Shown here piece by piece: positions 1 to 7,657 of a stretch of 64,000 nt of DNA. Position 1 is the stretch's first letter, and every line of letters begins with the position of its first letter. The position numbers and the translations under genes are program-made. The DNA comes from Acidobacteriota bacterium (lineage in GTDB: Bacteria > Acidobacteriota > Terriglobia > Terriglobales > Acidobacteriaceae). The notes beneath the pieces are model-generated. The model searched no databases and was not told the DNA's origin. It worked only from the letters and a program-made list of their open reading frames with translations. The stretch is from NCBI GenBank assembly GCA_031296115.1, contig JARLGI010000036.1, positions 1 to 64,000 of the forward strand, written 5' to 3'.

Positions 1-94
1 ACTAACAACTAACAACTAACAACTAACAACTAACAACTAACAACTAACAACTAACAACTAACAACTAACAACTAACAACTAACAACTAACAACT
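1..94. repeat. (ACTAACA)n heptamer tandem repeat
   Basis: About 13.4 uninterrupted copies of the 7-bp unit ACTAACA run from the window edge to six bases before the fadN stop codon, so the array may continue outside the window. Its CTAA core resembles the GCTAA-type heptamers in front of nuoL and nuoM. It ends next to the gene, so it lies in the 3' flank of fadN. No coding function is seen. Confidence 0.95.
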
Positions 95-99
95 GTTTC

Positions 100-2502
100 T
101 CAGTTCCTCAGCGTCTTGCCCGTCTTCAGCGTGTACTGAATCCGCTCCTGGGTCTTCTTCTCGCCGCAGAGCGACTTGAAGGCCTCGCGCTCCAGGTCAA
201 GCAGATACTGCTCGCTGACCGGCGTACCCGGGTTCACGGCCCCGCCGCAGAGAACCTCGGCGACCTTGTTGGCGATCTTCACCTCATGGTCGCTGATGAA
301 CTCGCCCTGCCGCATGATGTGCACGCCCAGCTTCAGCGTCGCCAGGATGCTTTCTCCCGGCGCGGGAATGTCGGTGCGCGGCGTCGGCGCCTGGTAGCCT
401 TCGTGCGCCAACTCCAGCGCGCGCTCCTTGGCGTCGGTCAGCACACGCTCACGGTTCATGGTGATGTCGTCGCCGCTGGAGATGAAGCCGAGATTCTTGG
501 CCTCGGCTGCCGACAACGAAACCTTGGCCATGGCGACGGTCTCGAAGGCCTGCTTCATGGCCTCCATCAGCTCAACGCTCTCACCGCGACCGTGGGGACG
601 AATGTGATACGCCTTGTCGAGCGCGCGCAGCGTCATTTCCTTGCAGCCGCCGCCGCCCGGCAGCAGGCCGACTCCGACCTCGACCAGTCCGCAATACAAC
701 TCGGCGTGAGGTTGGCGCGCCGCTCCGTGCAACGTGACTTCGCAGCCGCCACCCAGCGTCATGCCGAAGGGCGCGACCACGACCGGCTTAGGCGAGAACT
801 TGATGGCCTGCGTCATGTTCTGGAACTGGCGCACGGCAAGGTCAACCTCGTCCCACTCTTCTTCCTGCACCGCCATCAGCAGCATCATGATGTTGGCGCC
901 GACGGAGAAGTTCGCGGCGTCGTTGGTGATGACGAAGGCATCGAAGTTGTCGCCGGGGCCGCCGGGCTTCAGCGACTGCATGATCATCTGCACGATGTCG
1001 CCGCCCAGCGAGTTCATCTTGGAGTGGAACTCGATGCAGCCGACACCGTCGCCGAGATCGACCAGCGATGCGCCGGCATTCTTCTTCACCACGAAGTTCG
1101 ACTTCCTGGCAACGCTGACTGACCAGACGCCTTTGGGCACGATTTCGGGACGGTAGGTATCGGCGCGCTGATCAAAGTAGACGCGACCGCTGGCTGCCTT
1201 GGGATCGTCGGCGTACCACGTTGTGTGACCCGAGGCCAGCAGCTTCTCGACATTGGGCGAAACCGGCTTGCCTTCGACACCCATGCGCTTGACGGTCTTC
1301 TCGACGCCGGCAGCGTCCCACAGTTCGAATGGCCCCATCTCCCAGTTGAAGCCGAGCTTGAGGGCGCGATCGATCTCGACGACGGAGTCGGCGATCTCGC
1401 GGATACGATTGGCGGCGTAGGTCCACAGGTCGGAGAGCGCGCTCCACAGGAAGACAGAAGCCTTGTCCTTCGAGGGCGCCAGCAGCATTTTGAGCCGCTC
1501 GGGCAGGTCTTCGACGGTCTTCGCCATCTCCAATGAAGCAAACTTCGGCCGCTGCTGCGGGCGATATTCCAGTGTCTTCCAGTCGAGCGCCAGGCGCTGA
1601 TCGCCGTCAGGGCCTTTCTGCTTCTTATAGAAGCCGCCCTTGGTCTTGTCGCCAAGCCACTTGCGTTCCAGCAGCGCGAGGAAGAAATCCGGCAGCTTCA
1701 GGTCGCTGCGCTCGTCCTGGATGTTGGTCATGGCGTTGCGCACGACGTGGCCGAGCACGTCGAGGCCGACGAGGTCGGTGAGCCGGAAGGTCGCGGTTTT
1801 GGGCCAGCCGACGGCGGTGCCGGTGAGCGCGTCCACTTCCTCGATGCTGAAGTCCATCTCCTGCATCAGGCGCATGACGTTCAACGCGGAGAATGTGCCG
1901 ATGCGGTTGGCGATGAAGTTCGGCGTGTCCTTGGCGTGGACCACGCCTTTGCCCAGCCGCAGGTCGCAGAAGTGCGCGATGGTCTCCATCGCGGCGGGAT
2001 CGGCGTCGGGGGTGGGGATCAGCTCCAGCAGCCGCATGTAGCGCGGCGGATTGAAAAAGTGCGTGCCAAACCAGTGGCGGCGGAACTCGTCGGAGAATCC
2101 TTCGACGATCTTGGCGACGGGCAGGCCGCTGGTGTTGGTAGTGATGATCGTGCCCGGCTTGCGGATGGCTTCGATCTTGCGCAGCAGGCTGCGCTTGATC
2201 TCCATGTCCTCGACGACCGCCTCGATAATCCAGTCCACCCCGGTCAACTTCTGTAGATCGTCCTCGAAGTTGCCGATCGTGACCAGACGCTCCAGCGAGG
2301 GCTTGAAGAACGCGGCGGGCTTGGACTTCACGGCGCCTTCGAGGCCGGCGGCGGCAAAGCGGTTGCGCATTGGACCGTCGGCGTCCGGCGGAACGATGTC
2401 GAGCAGATACGAGGGAACACCGGCGTTGGCCACGTGCGCGGAGATGCGGGCGCCCATGGTGCCTGCGCCCAGAACGGCAACTTTCTCAATCCGTCGCTGC
2501 AT
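100..2502 (-). CDS. fadN: 3-hydroxyacyl-CoA dehydrogenase / enoyl-CoA hydratase, FadN type
   Basis: This is a bifunctional beta-oxidation enzyme of 800 residues. The N-terminal half is an NAD-binding hydroxyacyl-CoA dehydrogenase: Rossmann motif GAGTMG near residue 13, then HFFNPPRYMRLLELIP near 150. The C-terminal third is a crotonase domain with an oxyanion-loop segment GGGCEVTLHG and GLLPGGGG near 590-630. This order (dehydrogenase first, hydratase last) and length match Bacillus FadN rather than E. coli FadB. It should hydrate enoyl-CoA and oxidise 3-hydroxyacyl-CoA in the cytoplasm. A thiolase partner (FadA) is not in the window and may lie beyond position 1. The ATG at 2502 starts directly before the Rossmann strand. 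A FadR-like operator lies about 310 bp upstream. Confidence 0.9.
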   Translation of the reverse strand: MQRRIEKVAVLGAGTMGARISAHVANAGVPSYLLDIVPPDADGPMRNRFAAAGLEGAVKSKPAAFFKPSLERLVTIGNFEDDLQKLTGVDWIIEAVVEDMEIKRSLLRKIEAIRKPGTIITTNTSGLPVAKIVEGFSDEFRRHWFGTHFFNPPRYMRLLELIPTPDADPAAMETIAHFCDLRLGKGVVHAKDTPNFIANRIGTFSALNVMRLMQEMDFSIEEVDALTGTAVGWPKTATFRLTDLVGLDVLGHVVRNAMTNIQDERSDLKLPDFFLALLERKWLGDKTKGGFYKKQKGPDGDQRLALDWKTLEYRPQQRPKFASLEMAKTVEDLPERLKMLLAPSKDKASVFLWSALSDLWTYAANRIREIADSVVEIDRALKLGFNWEMGPFELWDAAGVEKTVKRMGVEGKPVSPNVEKLLASGHTTWYADDPKAASGRVYFDQRADTYRPEIVPKGVWSVSVARKSNFVVKKNAGASLVDLGDGVGCIEFHSKMNSLGGDIVQMIMQSLKPGGPGDNFDAFVITNDAANFSVGANIMMLLMAVQEEEWDEVDLAVRQFQNMTQAIKFSPKPVVVAPFGMTLGGGCEVTLHGAARQPHAELYCGLVEVGVGLLPGGGGCKEMTLRALDKAYHIRPHGRGESVELMEAMKQAFETVAMAKVSLSAAEAKNLGFISSGDDITMNRERVLTDAKERALELAHEGYQAPTPRTDIPAPGESILATLKLGVHIMRQGEFISDHEVKIANKVAEVLCGGAVNPGTPVSEQYLLDLEREAFKSLCGEKKTQERIQYTLKTGKTLRN

Positions 2503-2871
2503 AAAAGTTAGATGACTCCAAAGTATTTAGCACTGCAAATCCCTTAGTTCAGCGGTTCATGCAATTGGCGGAGCGTTGCCGTGCATGACCAAAAAATGCA
2601 TTGCAAGAATCTTGATTTGGATGGCGATAGGGGAAACTGCGAGCGAACTGGTTCGTCGTGACCACGGTAGGGGAAGCACCGCTATGCTGCGCACAACTCT
2701 CCTCATCGGACACACGGCTACTCTTGAAACGGCCCAAACATACAAGTGGCGCGCGCCGTAAGATGTGGGGTGAGGATGGCAACGACGCGCGCCTATTTAA
2801 TTGACCTGATGTTACTGAATGAATCCTCATTCAGTCAACATAATTCTTTAATAAATCGTTCCCCTTTGGAA
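2503..2871. other. Intergenic region upstream of fadN
   Basis: This gene-free stretch is about 370 bp. Its distal part (about 2790-2870) is AT-rich and holds the palindromic operator and promoter described separately. The rest reads open in short frames on the minus strand (2549-2830 and 2557-2745), but none shows a recognisable motif or a convincing start. I treat it as the fadN leader. Confidence 0.6.
2809..2838 (-). promoter_or_regulatory. Candidate FadR-like operator inside a sigma-70 promoter, pointing to fadN
   Basis: A perfect palindrome with 9-bp arms (ACTGAATGA and TCATTCAGT, 4-nt spacer ATCC) spans 2814-2835. Its core matches the Bacillus FadR (TetR family) consensus TGAATGAMTANTCATTCA at all but one position. 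On the minus strand a -35-like TTGACT (2838-2833) and a -10-like TAACAT (2814-2809) are 18 bp apart and bracket the operator, so a bound repressor would block RNA polymerase. The downstream gene is fadN, a known type of target. The leader would be about 300 nt. The consensus is established knowledge; its use here is inference. Confidence 0.6.
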
Positions 2872-3567
2872 CTAGGAGATCAGCTTCGCCAAGGCGAACG
2901 CCGCTCCGGCTGCAAGTCCCCCGATTACAATGGTTTGCAGGGCCGACCGGCCAGCCCGGGCGCCGGTGAACCGGCCCTTGATGTAGCCGAAAACACCCAG
3001 CGCCAGCAAGGTAACAATGACTGACCAGAGCAGTGCACCGCGTGCGCTGTGCAAAATCATGTACGGTGCAAGCGGAATAAAGCCCCCTCCGATGTACGAA
3101 GCAGCGATGGTGAGGGCGCTTTGCACGGCGCGCTTGGGATCGGGTTCCTCCAGACCAAGTTCAAAGCGCATCATGAAGTCAACCCATTCCTTCGGGTTCT
3201 TGGTAAGCGCCCGAATCACCGGCGCGCTTTCCTGGGGCGGGAGTCCGTAGTCGGCGAAGACCTTTTGCACTTCCCGGGCCTCCTCGTCGGGGATCTCCTC
3301 CACCTCGCGCTCTTCGCGCAGGCGTTCGCTGGCGTAATGTTCGGCGTCGCTTTTGGCAGCCAGGTATCCACCTAGTCCCATGGCGATCGAACCGGCCGCA
3401 ATTTCTGCCAGTCCGGCGACCACCACGATGTGGCTGCTGTCTACCGCGCCCGACAGACCAGCCGCCAGGGCGAATGGCACGGTCAATCCGTCGGACATTC
3501 CAATAACAACGTCGCGGACAACTTCGCCCGCGGTGAAGTGGCGTTCAATGTGCGGTGTTTGTGGCAT
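2872..3567 (-). CDS. VIT1/CCC1-family membrane transporter
   Basis: This 231-residue integral membrane protein is of the VIT1/CCC1 type (iron/manganese transporters). The first two helices carry the family-like segments GMSDGLTVPFALAAGLSGA and EIAAGSIAMGLGGYLAAKS. A charged cytosolic segment rich in Glu/Arg follows (about 75-145, with DEEAREVQKVFADYGL). Three hydrophobic segments end the protein. In characterised members the charged region binds metal, so ferrous iron or manganese transport is the likely role. The start overlaps the end of the upstream Nudix gene by 23 bp, so the two are probably co-transcribed. Substrate is not determined from sequence. Confidence 0.85.
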   Translation of the reverse strand: MPQTPHIERHFTAGEVVRDVVIGMSDGLTVPFALAAGLSGAVDSSHIVVVAGLAEIAAGSIAMGLGGYLAAKSDAEHYASERLREEREVEEIPDEEAREVQKVFADYGLPPQESAPVIRALTKNPKEWVDFMMRFELGLEEPDPKRAVQSALTIAASYIGGGFIPLAPYMILHSARGALLWSVIVTLLALGVFGYIKGRFTGARAGRSALQTIVIGGLAAGAAFALAKLIS

Positions 3568-4069
3568 GGGCTTCCATTTCGGGATGGGCTTTGACGTAGT
3601 CGATTGCGAGTAGCGCCACCTTGCGCTCGCCAGTGTAACTGAGCGCGGCTGGGGCGGCCTTCAGCGGCAGCCAGAAGGCGCGCTGCACTTCGATCCGCAT
3701 CTCCGGCGCAATGTTGCCTAGCCGGCCGGAGCGATAGATCGCCAGATAGAAGCTGACGATCTTGAACACACGCGCGCCATCGCCCCAGTTGCGCACGTAG
3801 ACGTACTTGATGTCCACCAGTTTGCCGACCAGCTCGGCGCGCACTCCGGTCTCTTCGGTCACTTCGCGCAGTGCGGTCTGGTCCGGCTTCTCGCCCTGGT
3901 CGATGGTTCCTTTCGGGAGTGCGATGATGGCAGCCGCTGTTTTCGGGCGGGCGCCCCGGCCCGTGGGGGGCTTTTTCGGACGGTCCATGTGCGGTTCGAT
4001 GACCGCCAGGAACCAGCTACCTCGCATTTTGCGCAGCACCACCCCGCCCGCCGAGAACTCGCGCTCCAT
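3545..4069 (-). CDS. Nudix hydrolase
   Basis: This 174-residue Nudix-fold hydrolase carries a canonical Nudix box at about residues 54-76, of the form GX5EX7REVTEETGV, which coordinates the catalytic divalent metal. The N-terminus (FSAGGVVLRK) is the usual first strand of stand-alone Nudix enzymes. A basic proline-rich insertion (RPKKPPTGRGARPK) precedes the box. The enzyme should cleave a nucleoside diphosphate linked to another moiety; substrate cannot be predicted. The stop lies inside the start of the VIT-type transporter gene, suggesting translational coupling. Confidence 0.85.
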   Translation of the reverse strand: MEREFSAGGVVLRKMRGSWFLAVIEPHMDRPKKPPTGRGARPKTAAAIIALPKGTIDQGEKPDQTALREVTEETGVRAELVGKLVDIKYVYVRNWGDGARVFKIVSFYLAIYRSGRLGNIAPEMRIEVQRAFWLPLKAAPAALSYTGERKVALLAIDYVKAHPEMEAHATNTAH

Positions 4070-4195
4070 AGGCTTGAACCAGACCCGCTAGTTTGGCAGA
4101 GCGGGGGAAGGCTGACAATCCAATTGTCATTTCAACCACAGAGACACGGAGAGCACAGAGGAATTTGGATCGCAAGGGCACCGATCGGCGTCGAT

Positions 4196-4224
4196 CGGGT
4201 AGAGCCAGCCATCAGGCTGGCGTC
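4196..4224 (+). repeat. Family-A palindromic repeat (GGGTAGAGC ... GCGTC)
   Basis: The conserved flank CGGGTAGA is followed by the stem GCCAGCC / GGCTGGC with a 4-nt loop and then GTC. Elements with the same flanks but different, still self-complementary stems occur at 35166-35194 (inside nuoM) and 50710-50738 (between cofD and cofC). A GGGTGGAGC variant lies at 25411-25436. Confidence 0.8.
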
Positions 4225-4245
4225 AAAATCGCCCCACACTAAAAG

Positions 4246-4292
4246 GCTTGAGCCGCTGCGATCATTTTTTCAATGACCGCAGCGGCTCAAGC
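4246..4292. repeat. Perfect 15-bp inverted repeat with T-rich loop
   Basis: GCTTGAGCCGCTGCG at 4246-4260 is exactly complementary to CGCAGCGGCTCAAGC at 4278-4292, with a 17-nt loop that includes TTTTTT. It lies between the 3' end of a small membrane-protein gene and the start of the Nudix gene. It could be a transcript hairpin or another mobile palindrome. There is no T-tract after the stem, so a simple terminator is not supported. Confidence 0.7.
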
Positions 4293-4399
4293 GGTCCACC
4301 AGTTCGCAGAGAACGCGGCGCTGAAGCGCCGCTCTAACGGTACTCGCCGGACGACACCAGCGCTGAATACGCCCTAAGAGCGCAATAGCGAACAACTCG

Positions 4400-4843
4400 T
4401 TACAGCGACTCTTCCGCGCGCTGTTCGAAATAGCTCCAATCAGCAACAAATCGCTTCTGTTCCTGTTTCGCGGTCCTTTCCTCACCTTGTTCCTCGTAAC
4501 CAGCTCTCCACCAGATGAAAATCGACAAGGCCGTCAGAAGCAGGGGCAGGTGGTAGCTGGGATAGCCGATGTACGCGGTGAAGGCGGCCAGGCAGAGCAC
4601 CAGCCATGAACCCAGGAAGTGTTTGTAGCGTCTGGCGGACCTGGTTTTTGATTCCTCAAGCTGGTTCCACTCCCAGAGCTGGGCCTTTGCCATTTCCAGG
4701 CGCAAGCGCTCGGCGTCGGACGAACTCAGTACAATGGGCGAGATCACCGGCTCACCTTCCCGCGTCAGCGCCAGCACCGAACTGCCCAGGCAGATATCGA
4801 GTCCGTAAACTTCTGTGCGGATCACAATGGCGACTTCGGCCAC
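4400..4843 (-). CDS. Small two-helix membrane protein of unknown function
   Basis: About 147 residues. The N-terminal ~60 residues (VYGLDICLGSSVLALTREGEPVISPIV in outline) are soluble, followed by an acidic/basic helix. Two hydrophobic segments near 85-115 (WLVLCLAAFTAYIGY and LPLLLTALSIFIWW) are followed by a charged tail rich in Glu/Lys/Gln. I do not recognise the family. The start is the GTG at 4843: a GGAGG at 4853-4849 sits 5 nt upstream, while the GTG at 4849 overlaps that ribosome-binding site. A family-C palindrome follows at 4869-4930. Confidence 0.6.
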   Translation of the reverse strand: MAEVAIVIRTEVYGLDICLGSSVLALTREGEPVISPIVLSSSDAERLRLEMAKAQLWEWNQLEESKTRSARRYKHFLGSWLVLCLAAFTAYIGYPSYHLPLLLTALSIFIWWRAGYEEQGEERTAKQEQKRFVADWSYFEQRAEESL

Positions 4844-4868
4844 GAGCACCTCCGGGTAGCGTTGCCGG

Positions 4869-4930
4869 TATAGGGGTCCTTCGACTGCGTTCGGTCGCCA
4901 AAGGCGACCTCACTGCGCTCAGGATGACAG
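4869..4930. repeat. Family-C palindromic repeat (AGGGGTCCTTCGACT ... CGCTCAGGATGACA)
   Basis: The ends AGGGGTCCTTCGACT and GCGCTCAGGATGACA enclose a variable centre with its own stem (GGTCGCC / GGCGACC). Related ends recur near 30976-31018, 33384-33438, 41015-41130, 52421-52475 and 54457-54582. It lies between aspS and the small membrane-protein gene. Confidence 0.75.
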
Positions 4931-4989
4931 CGAGCGTATCAACGTATCAAAGTGGCTAGAACAGTAGCCAGACAGTGACCAGATCAGAG

Positions 4990-6798
4990 CTACAGGTCTT
5001 TCTTTCCCACCACCGCAATGCCCAACTCCTTCAACTGGCGCTCGCTCACTGGAGTCGGCGCGTCCACCATCAGGTCAACCGCTTTGGCGGTCTTGGGGAA
5101 GGGAATCACCTCACGCAGGCTTTCCGCGCCAGCCAGGATCATCACGATGCGATCGAGGCCCAGGGCAATTCCGCCGTGCGGCGGCGTACCGTATTGCAGC
5201 GCCTCAAGGAAGAAGCCGAAGCGCGATTGCTGCTCCTCGGGGGACATGCCCAGCGCCTTGAAGATTTTCGCCTGAATGTCCTGGCGGTGAATACGGATGG
5301 AACCTGAGCCCAGTTCGGTGCCATTCAGCACAACGTCATAGGCCAACGCGCGCACGCCGCCGGGATCGCTCTCCAGCTTGTCCATGTCCTGCTCGTGCGG
5401 CGAGGTAAAGGGATGGTGGGCGGCGTTCCAGCGTTGCTCCGTCTCGTCCCACTCGAACATGGGGAAGTCGGTGACCCACAGCAAGCGGAAGTTGCCGTGT
5501 TTGAATGCGCCATGGCGCTCGGCATACTTCTGTCCGAGGGCGAGACGCAGTTGCCCAGCGGCGGAATAGACGCCGTAGGCTTGCTGGCGCGCTTTAACAG
5601 CGCTGGCGGCTTGGGTGCGTTTCGCACCGGCGACGATCACGATTAGATCGTCGGCGCCCAGCTGCGCTAGGTTGCGAATCTTTACAACTGCATCGGGGAA
5701 GGACTTCTCCAGCCGCTTAATGTCCTCGAAGACCTTTGCGTCCTTGCGCTCGCCGAAGAGCGTCTTGATCTCATCGCGCTCTTTGCGCGAAAGCTCGCCG
5801 ACCTTGGGAATCACGATGGCGACGACCGGAAGCTCAGGATCGACATGCGAGGTTTCCAGGTTCTCCGGCGCGAACGCCTCGCGGACCTCGGTCATCTTCG
5901 GCAGCCGCATGTCAGGCTTATCGATGCCGTACTCGCGGATCGCCTGGTCGTAGGACGTCGTAGGGAACGGTGTTTCCAGCTCTACTCCGATGGTGGAGAA
6001 CGCAGCCACCAGGAAGCCCTCGACGACGCGAAAGACCATCTCGGGGCGCGCGAAGCTGATTTCCAGATCGATTTGCGTGAACTCGGGCTGGCGGTCGGCG
6101 CGCAGGTCTTCGTCGCGGAAGCAGCGCACGATCTGGAAGTAGCGGTCGAAGCCGGAGATCATCAGGATCTGCTTGAACAGTTGCGGCGATTGCGGCAGGG
6201 CATAGAACTCGCCCGGGTACACGCGGCTCGGCACCAGGTAATCGCGCGCGCCTTCGGGCGTGGAGCGGGTCATGAACGGCGTCTCGATTTCGTAGAAGCC
6301 CTGCGAGTTCAGGTACTCGCGAATGGCGATGGAAACGCGATGGCGGAGCTCGATGTTGTACTGCATCTCCGGACGACGCAGGTCCACGTAGCGATGCTTC
6401 AGGCGAACCTCTTCATTGGCCAGCACGGCGTCGGCGGGCGTGAAGGGAAGCGGCTTGCAGTCGTTGAGAATGCGCAGCTCGTCGGCGATGACCTCGATCT
6501 CGCCCGTGGGGATGTTCTTGTTAACCGTGTTGGTGTCGCGCAGCTTCACGTGCCCGACGACCGCTACCACAAACTCGGAGCGCACGGCCGTGGCTCGGTC
6601 GTGCACTTCTGCGCCTGCGTCGCTGGTGATGACCACCTGCGCGATGCCGCTGCGGTCGCGCAGGTCAAGAAAGATGAGATTGCCGAGGTCGCGCCGCTTG
6701 TTCACCCATCCCATGAGCACAACTTTGGAGCCGGCGTCGGAGGCGCGCAGCTCGCCACACATATGAGTCCGTTTTAGGTCAGATAGAAAGTCGAGCAT
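4990..6798 (-). CDS. aspS: Aspartate--tRNA ligase
   Basis: This class IIb aminoacyl-tRNA synthetase has about 602 residues, the usual size for the bacterial enzyme with its extra GAD domain. It shows an N-terminal anticodon-binding OB fold (GELRASDAGSKVVLMGWV), class II motif 2 (FRDEDLRADRQPEFTQID) and motif 3 (GLDRIVMILAGAESLREV). It charges tRNA-Asp in the cytoplasm. The reading frame stays open upstream to 7182, but the family starts at the ATG at 6798 (MLDFLSDLKRTH). The upstream part is antisense or out of frame to the transposase fragment and REP DNA and is rejected. Confidence 0.97.
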   Translation of the reverse strand: MLDFLSDLKRTHMCGELRASDAGSKVVLMGWVNKRRDLGNLIFLDLRDRSGIAQVVITSDAGAEVHDRATAVRSEFVVAVVGHVKLRDTNTVNKNIPTGEIEVIADELRILNDCKPLPFTPADAVLANEEVRLKHRYVDLRRPEMQYNIELRHRVSIAIREYLNSQGFYEIETPFMTRSTPEGARDYLVPSRVYPGEFYALPQSPQLFKQILMISGFDRYFQIVRCFRDEDLRADRQPEFTQIDLEISFARPEMVFRVVEGFLVAAFSTIGVELETPFPTTSYDQAIREYGIDKPDMRLPKMTEVREAFAPENLETSHVDPELPVVAIVIPKVGELSRKERDEIKTLFGERKDAKVFEDIKRLEKSFPDAVVKIRNLAQLGADDLIVIVAGAKRTQAASAVKARQQAYGVYSAAGQLRLALGQKYAERHGAFKHGNFRLLWVTDFPMFEWDETEQRWNAAHHPFTSPHEQDMDKLESDPGGVRALAYDVVLNGTELGSGSIRIHRQDIQAKIFKALGMSPEEQQSRFGFFLEALQYGTPPHGGIALGLDRIVMILAGAESLREVIPFPKTAKAVDLMVDAPTPVSERQLKELGIAVVGKKDL

Positions 6799-6896
6799 GA
6801 ATATCCTTATGTATTGAAAGGTGATTCTAAATGAATCTCTTCCGGCGACACCGTCCGACAGCGCTCCCCTATCGCAGACAGGGCTGATAAGTGGAA

Positions 6897-6957
6897 GCCC
6901 GAAGGGCGTGTCATGACGGCCCAGCGCAGGTCCGCGAAGCGGGACGGAGCGCTGGGT
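6897..6957 (+). repeat. REP element, left arm flanking the RAYT gene
   Basis: It begins GCCCGAAGGGCGTGTCATGA, continues with GCCCAGCGC and ends GGAGCGCTGGGT. It is nearly the exact reverse complement of 7537-7591, so the two copies bracket the transposase fragment in inverted orientation. The same modules recur at 9069-9153, 30879-30966, 33288-33376 and 52311-52395. Confidence 0.85.
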
Positions 6958-6991
6958 CCCCGGGCAGGTGCAGGGAAGTGCCTCGGGCACG

Positions 6992-7430
6992 TCAACCAAA
7001 GAGATACCGCGGATCGTATTCCAATCCCGATTTGCGCACCAGTGACAGAAACTCTTGCTCGTAAGTCCATTTGCGATGATACTCGGCCTGGTGAGCGATG
7101 TAGTCCAGAACGGTTTGCTGTTGCGATTCACTAACGGCGAATGCGCCATACCCTTCCTGCCACGCGAACCTCGGAACATCATCTTTCATCCATCGCGAAG
7201 AGTGCGCTTTTCAGGTTCTGAATGGTGTTGGCCAAGGTCATTACCGGAGAAAGCGCAATCAGCAAGTGCATGTGATTCTCCCTGCCCCCGGCGGTCACCA
7301 ATGCAATGTCCTTTGCTCGTTCTATCACACCCAAGCGCTTCCGGAGAGCCTCAGGTTCATAGATCAAACTGGTTCGACCCTTTGTGCTAAAGACACAGTG
7401 AACCAGGTTGCGGGATAGCGTATGCGGCAA
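6992..7430 (-). pseudogene. REP-associated tyrosine transposase (RAYT, IS200-like), frameshifted
   Basis: This is a Y1/HUH single-strand transposase broken into two frames. The N-terminal part has LPHTLSRNLVHCVFSTKGR and the metal-binding HUH signature as ENHMHLL. The C-terminal part has FAWQEGYGAFAVSESQ, the catalytic-tyrosine region LDYIAHQ, HHRK-like YHRK, and LEYDPRYLFG. The two join if one A is removed from the A4 run (plus strand TTTT at 7208-7211), which restores an SSRW-type linker. The likely start is the TTG at 7430, where homologues begin MPHT. Inverted REPs flank the gene on both sides, the typical RAYT arrangement. The single-base frameshift could be real decay or a sequencing error. 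Confidence 0.85.
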
Positions 7431-7536
7431 TAGCAACACTGTATTGCGCAGCTCCCGCCGGCCGCTGTGACCCAGCACACATACTGGGTCTGATGTAACA
7501 ACGTCCCCGAGGGACTCATTGCCCAAAGGCCTGCCT

Positions 7537-7591
7537 ACCCAGCGCTCCGTCTTCGACTGCGCACTGGGCTGTCATGGCACGCCCTTCGGGC
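7537..7591 (-). repeat. REP element, right arm flanking the RAYT gene
   Basis: It runs from ACCCAGCGCTCC to CACGCCCTTCGGGC, the reverse complement of the left arm at 6897-6957 with only a few differences and a small indel. It lies between the RAYT gene and the 3' end of hisS. Confidence 0.85.
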
Positions 7592-7657
7592 TTTGACATT
7601 CGTATTTGCAGCCGATCAGTCTCAGAAACCACGAGGATGAAAAAAGGCTTAAAGACG

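Larger units (their letters stand above)
4070..4399. other. Intergenic region with palindromic elements
   Basis: No gene is visible. The stretch contains one family-A palindrome (4196-4224) and one long perfect hairpin (4246-4292), both listed separately. The remainder has no start, ribosome-binding site or conserved motif that I recognise. Confidence 0.6.

Noticed and set aside
286..1122. Long plus-strand ORFs opposite fadN, aconitase, lysS, nuoL, nuoM and others
   Set aside because: These are His/Arg/Gln/Val-rich mirror frames of GC-rich genes, typical shadow ORFs.
2549..2830. 93-residue minus-strand ORF before fadN
   Set aside because: Arg/Ser-rich translation with no domain, and it would start inside the proposed promoter. 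Treated as leader sequence.
6799..7182. In-frame 5' extension of aspS giving a 730-residue protein
   Set aside because: The extra 128 residues are translated from the transposase fragment and REP region in another frame. The family begins at the ATG at 6798.
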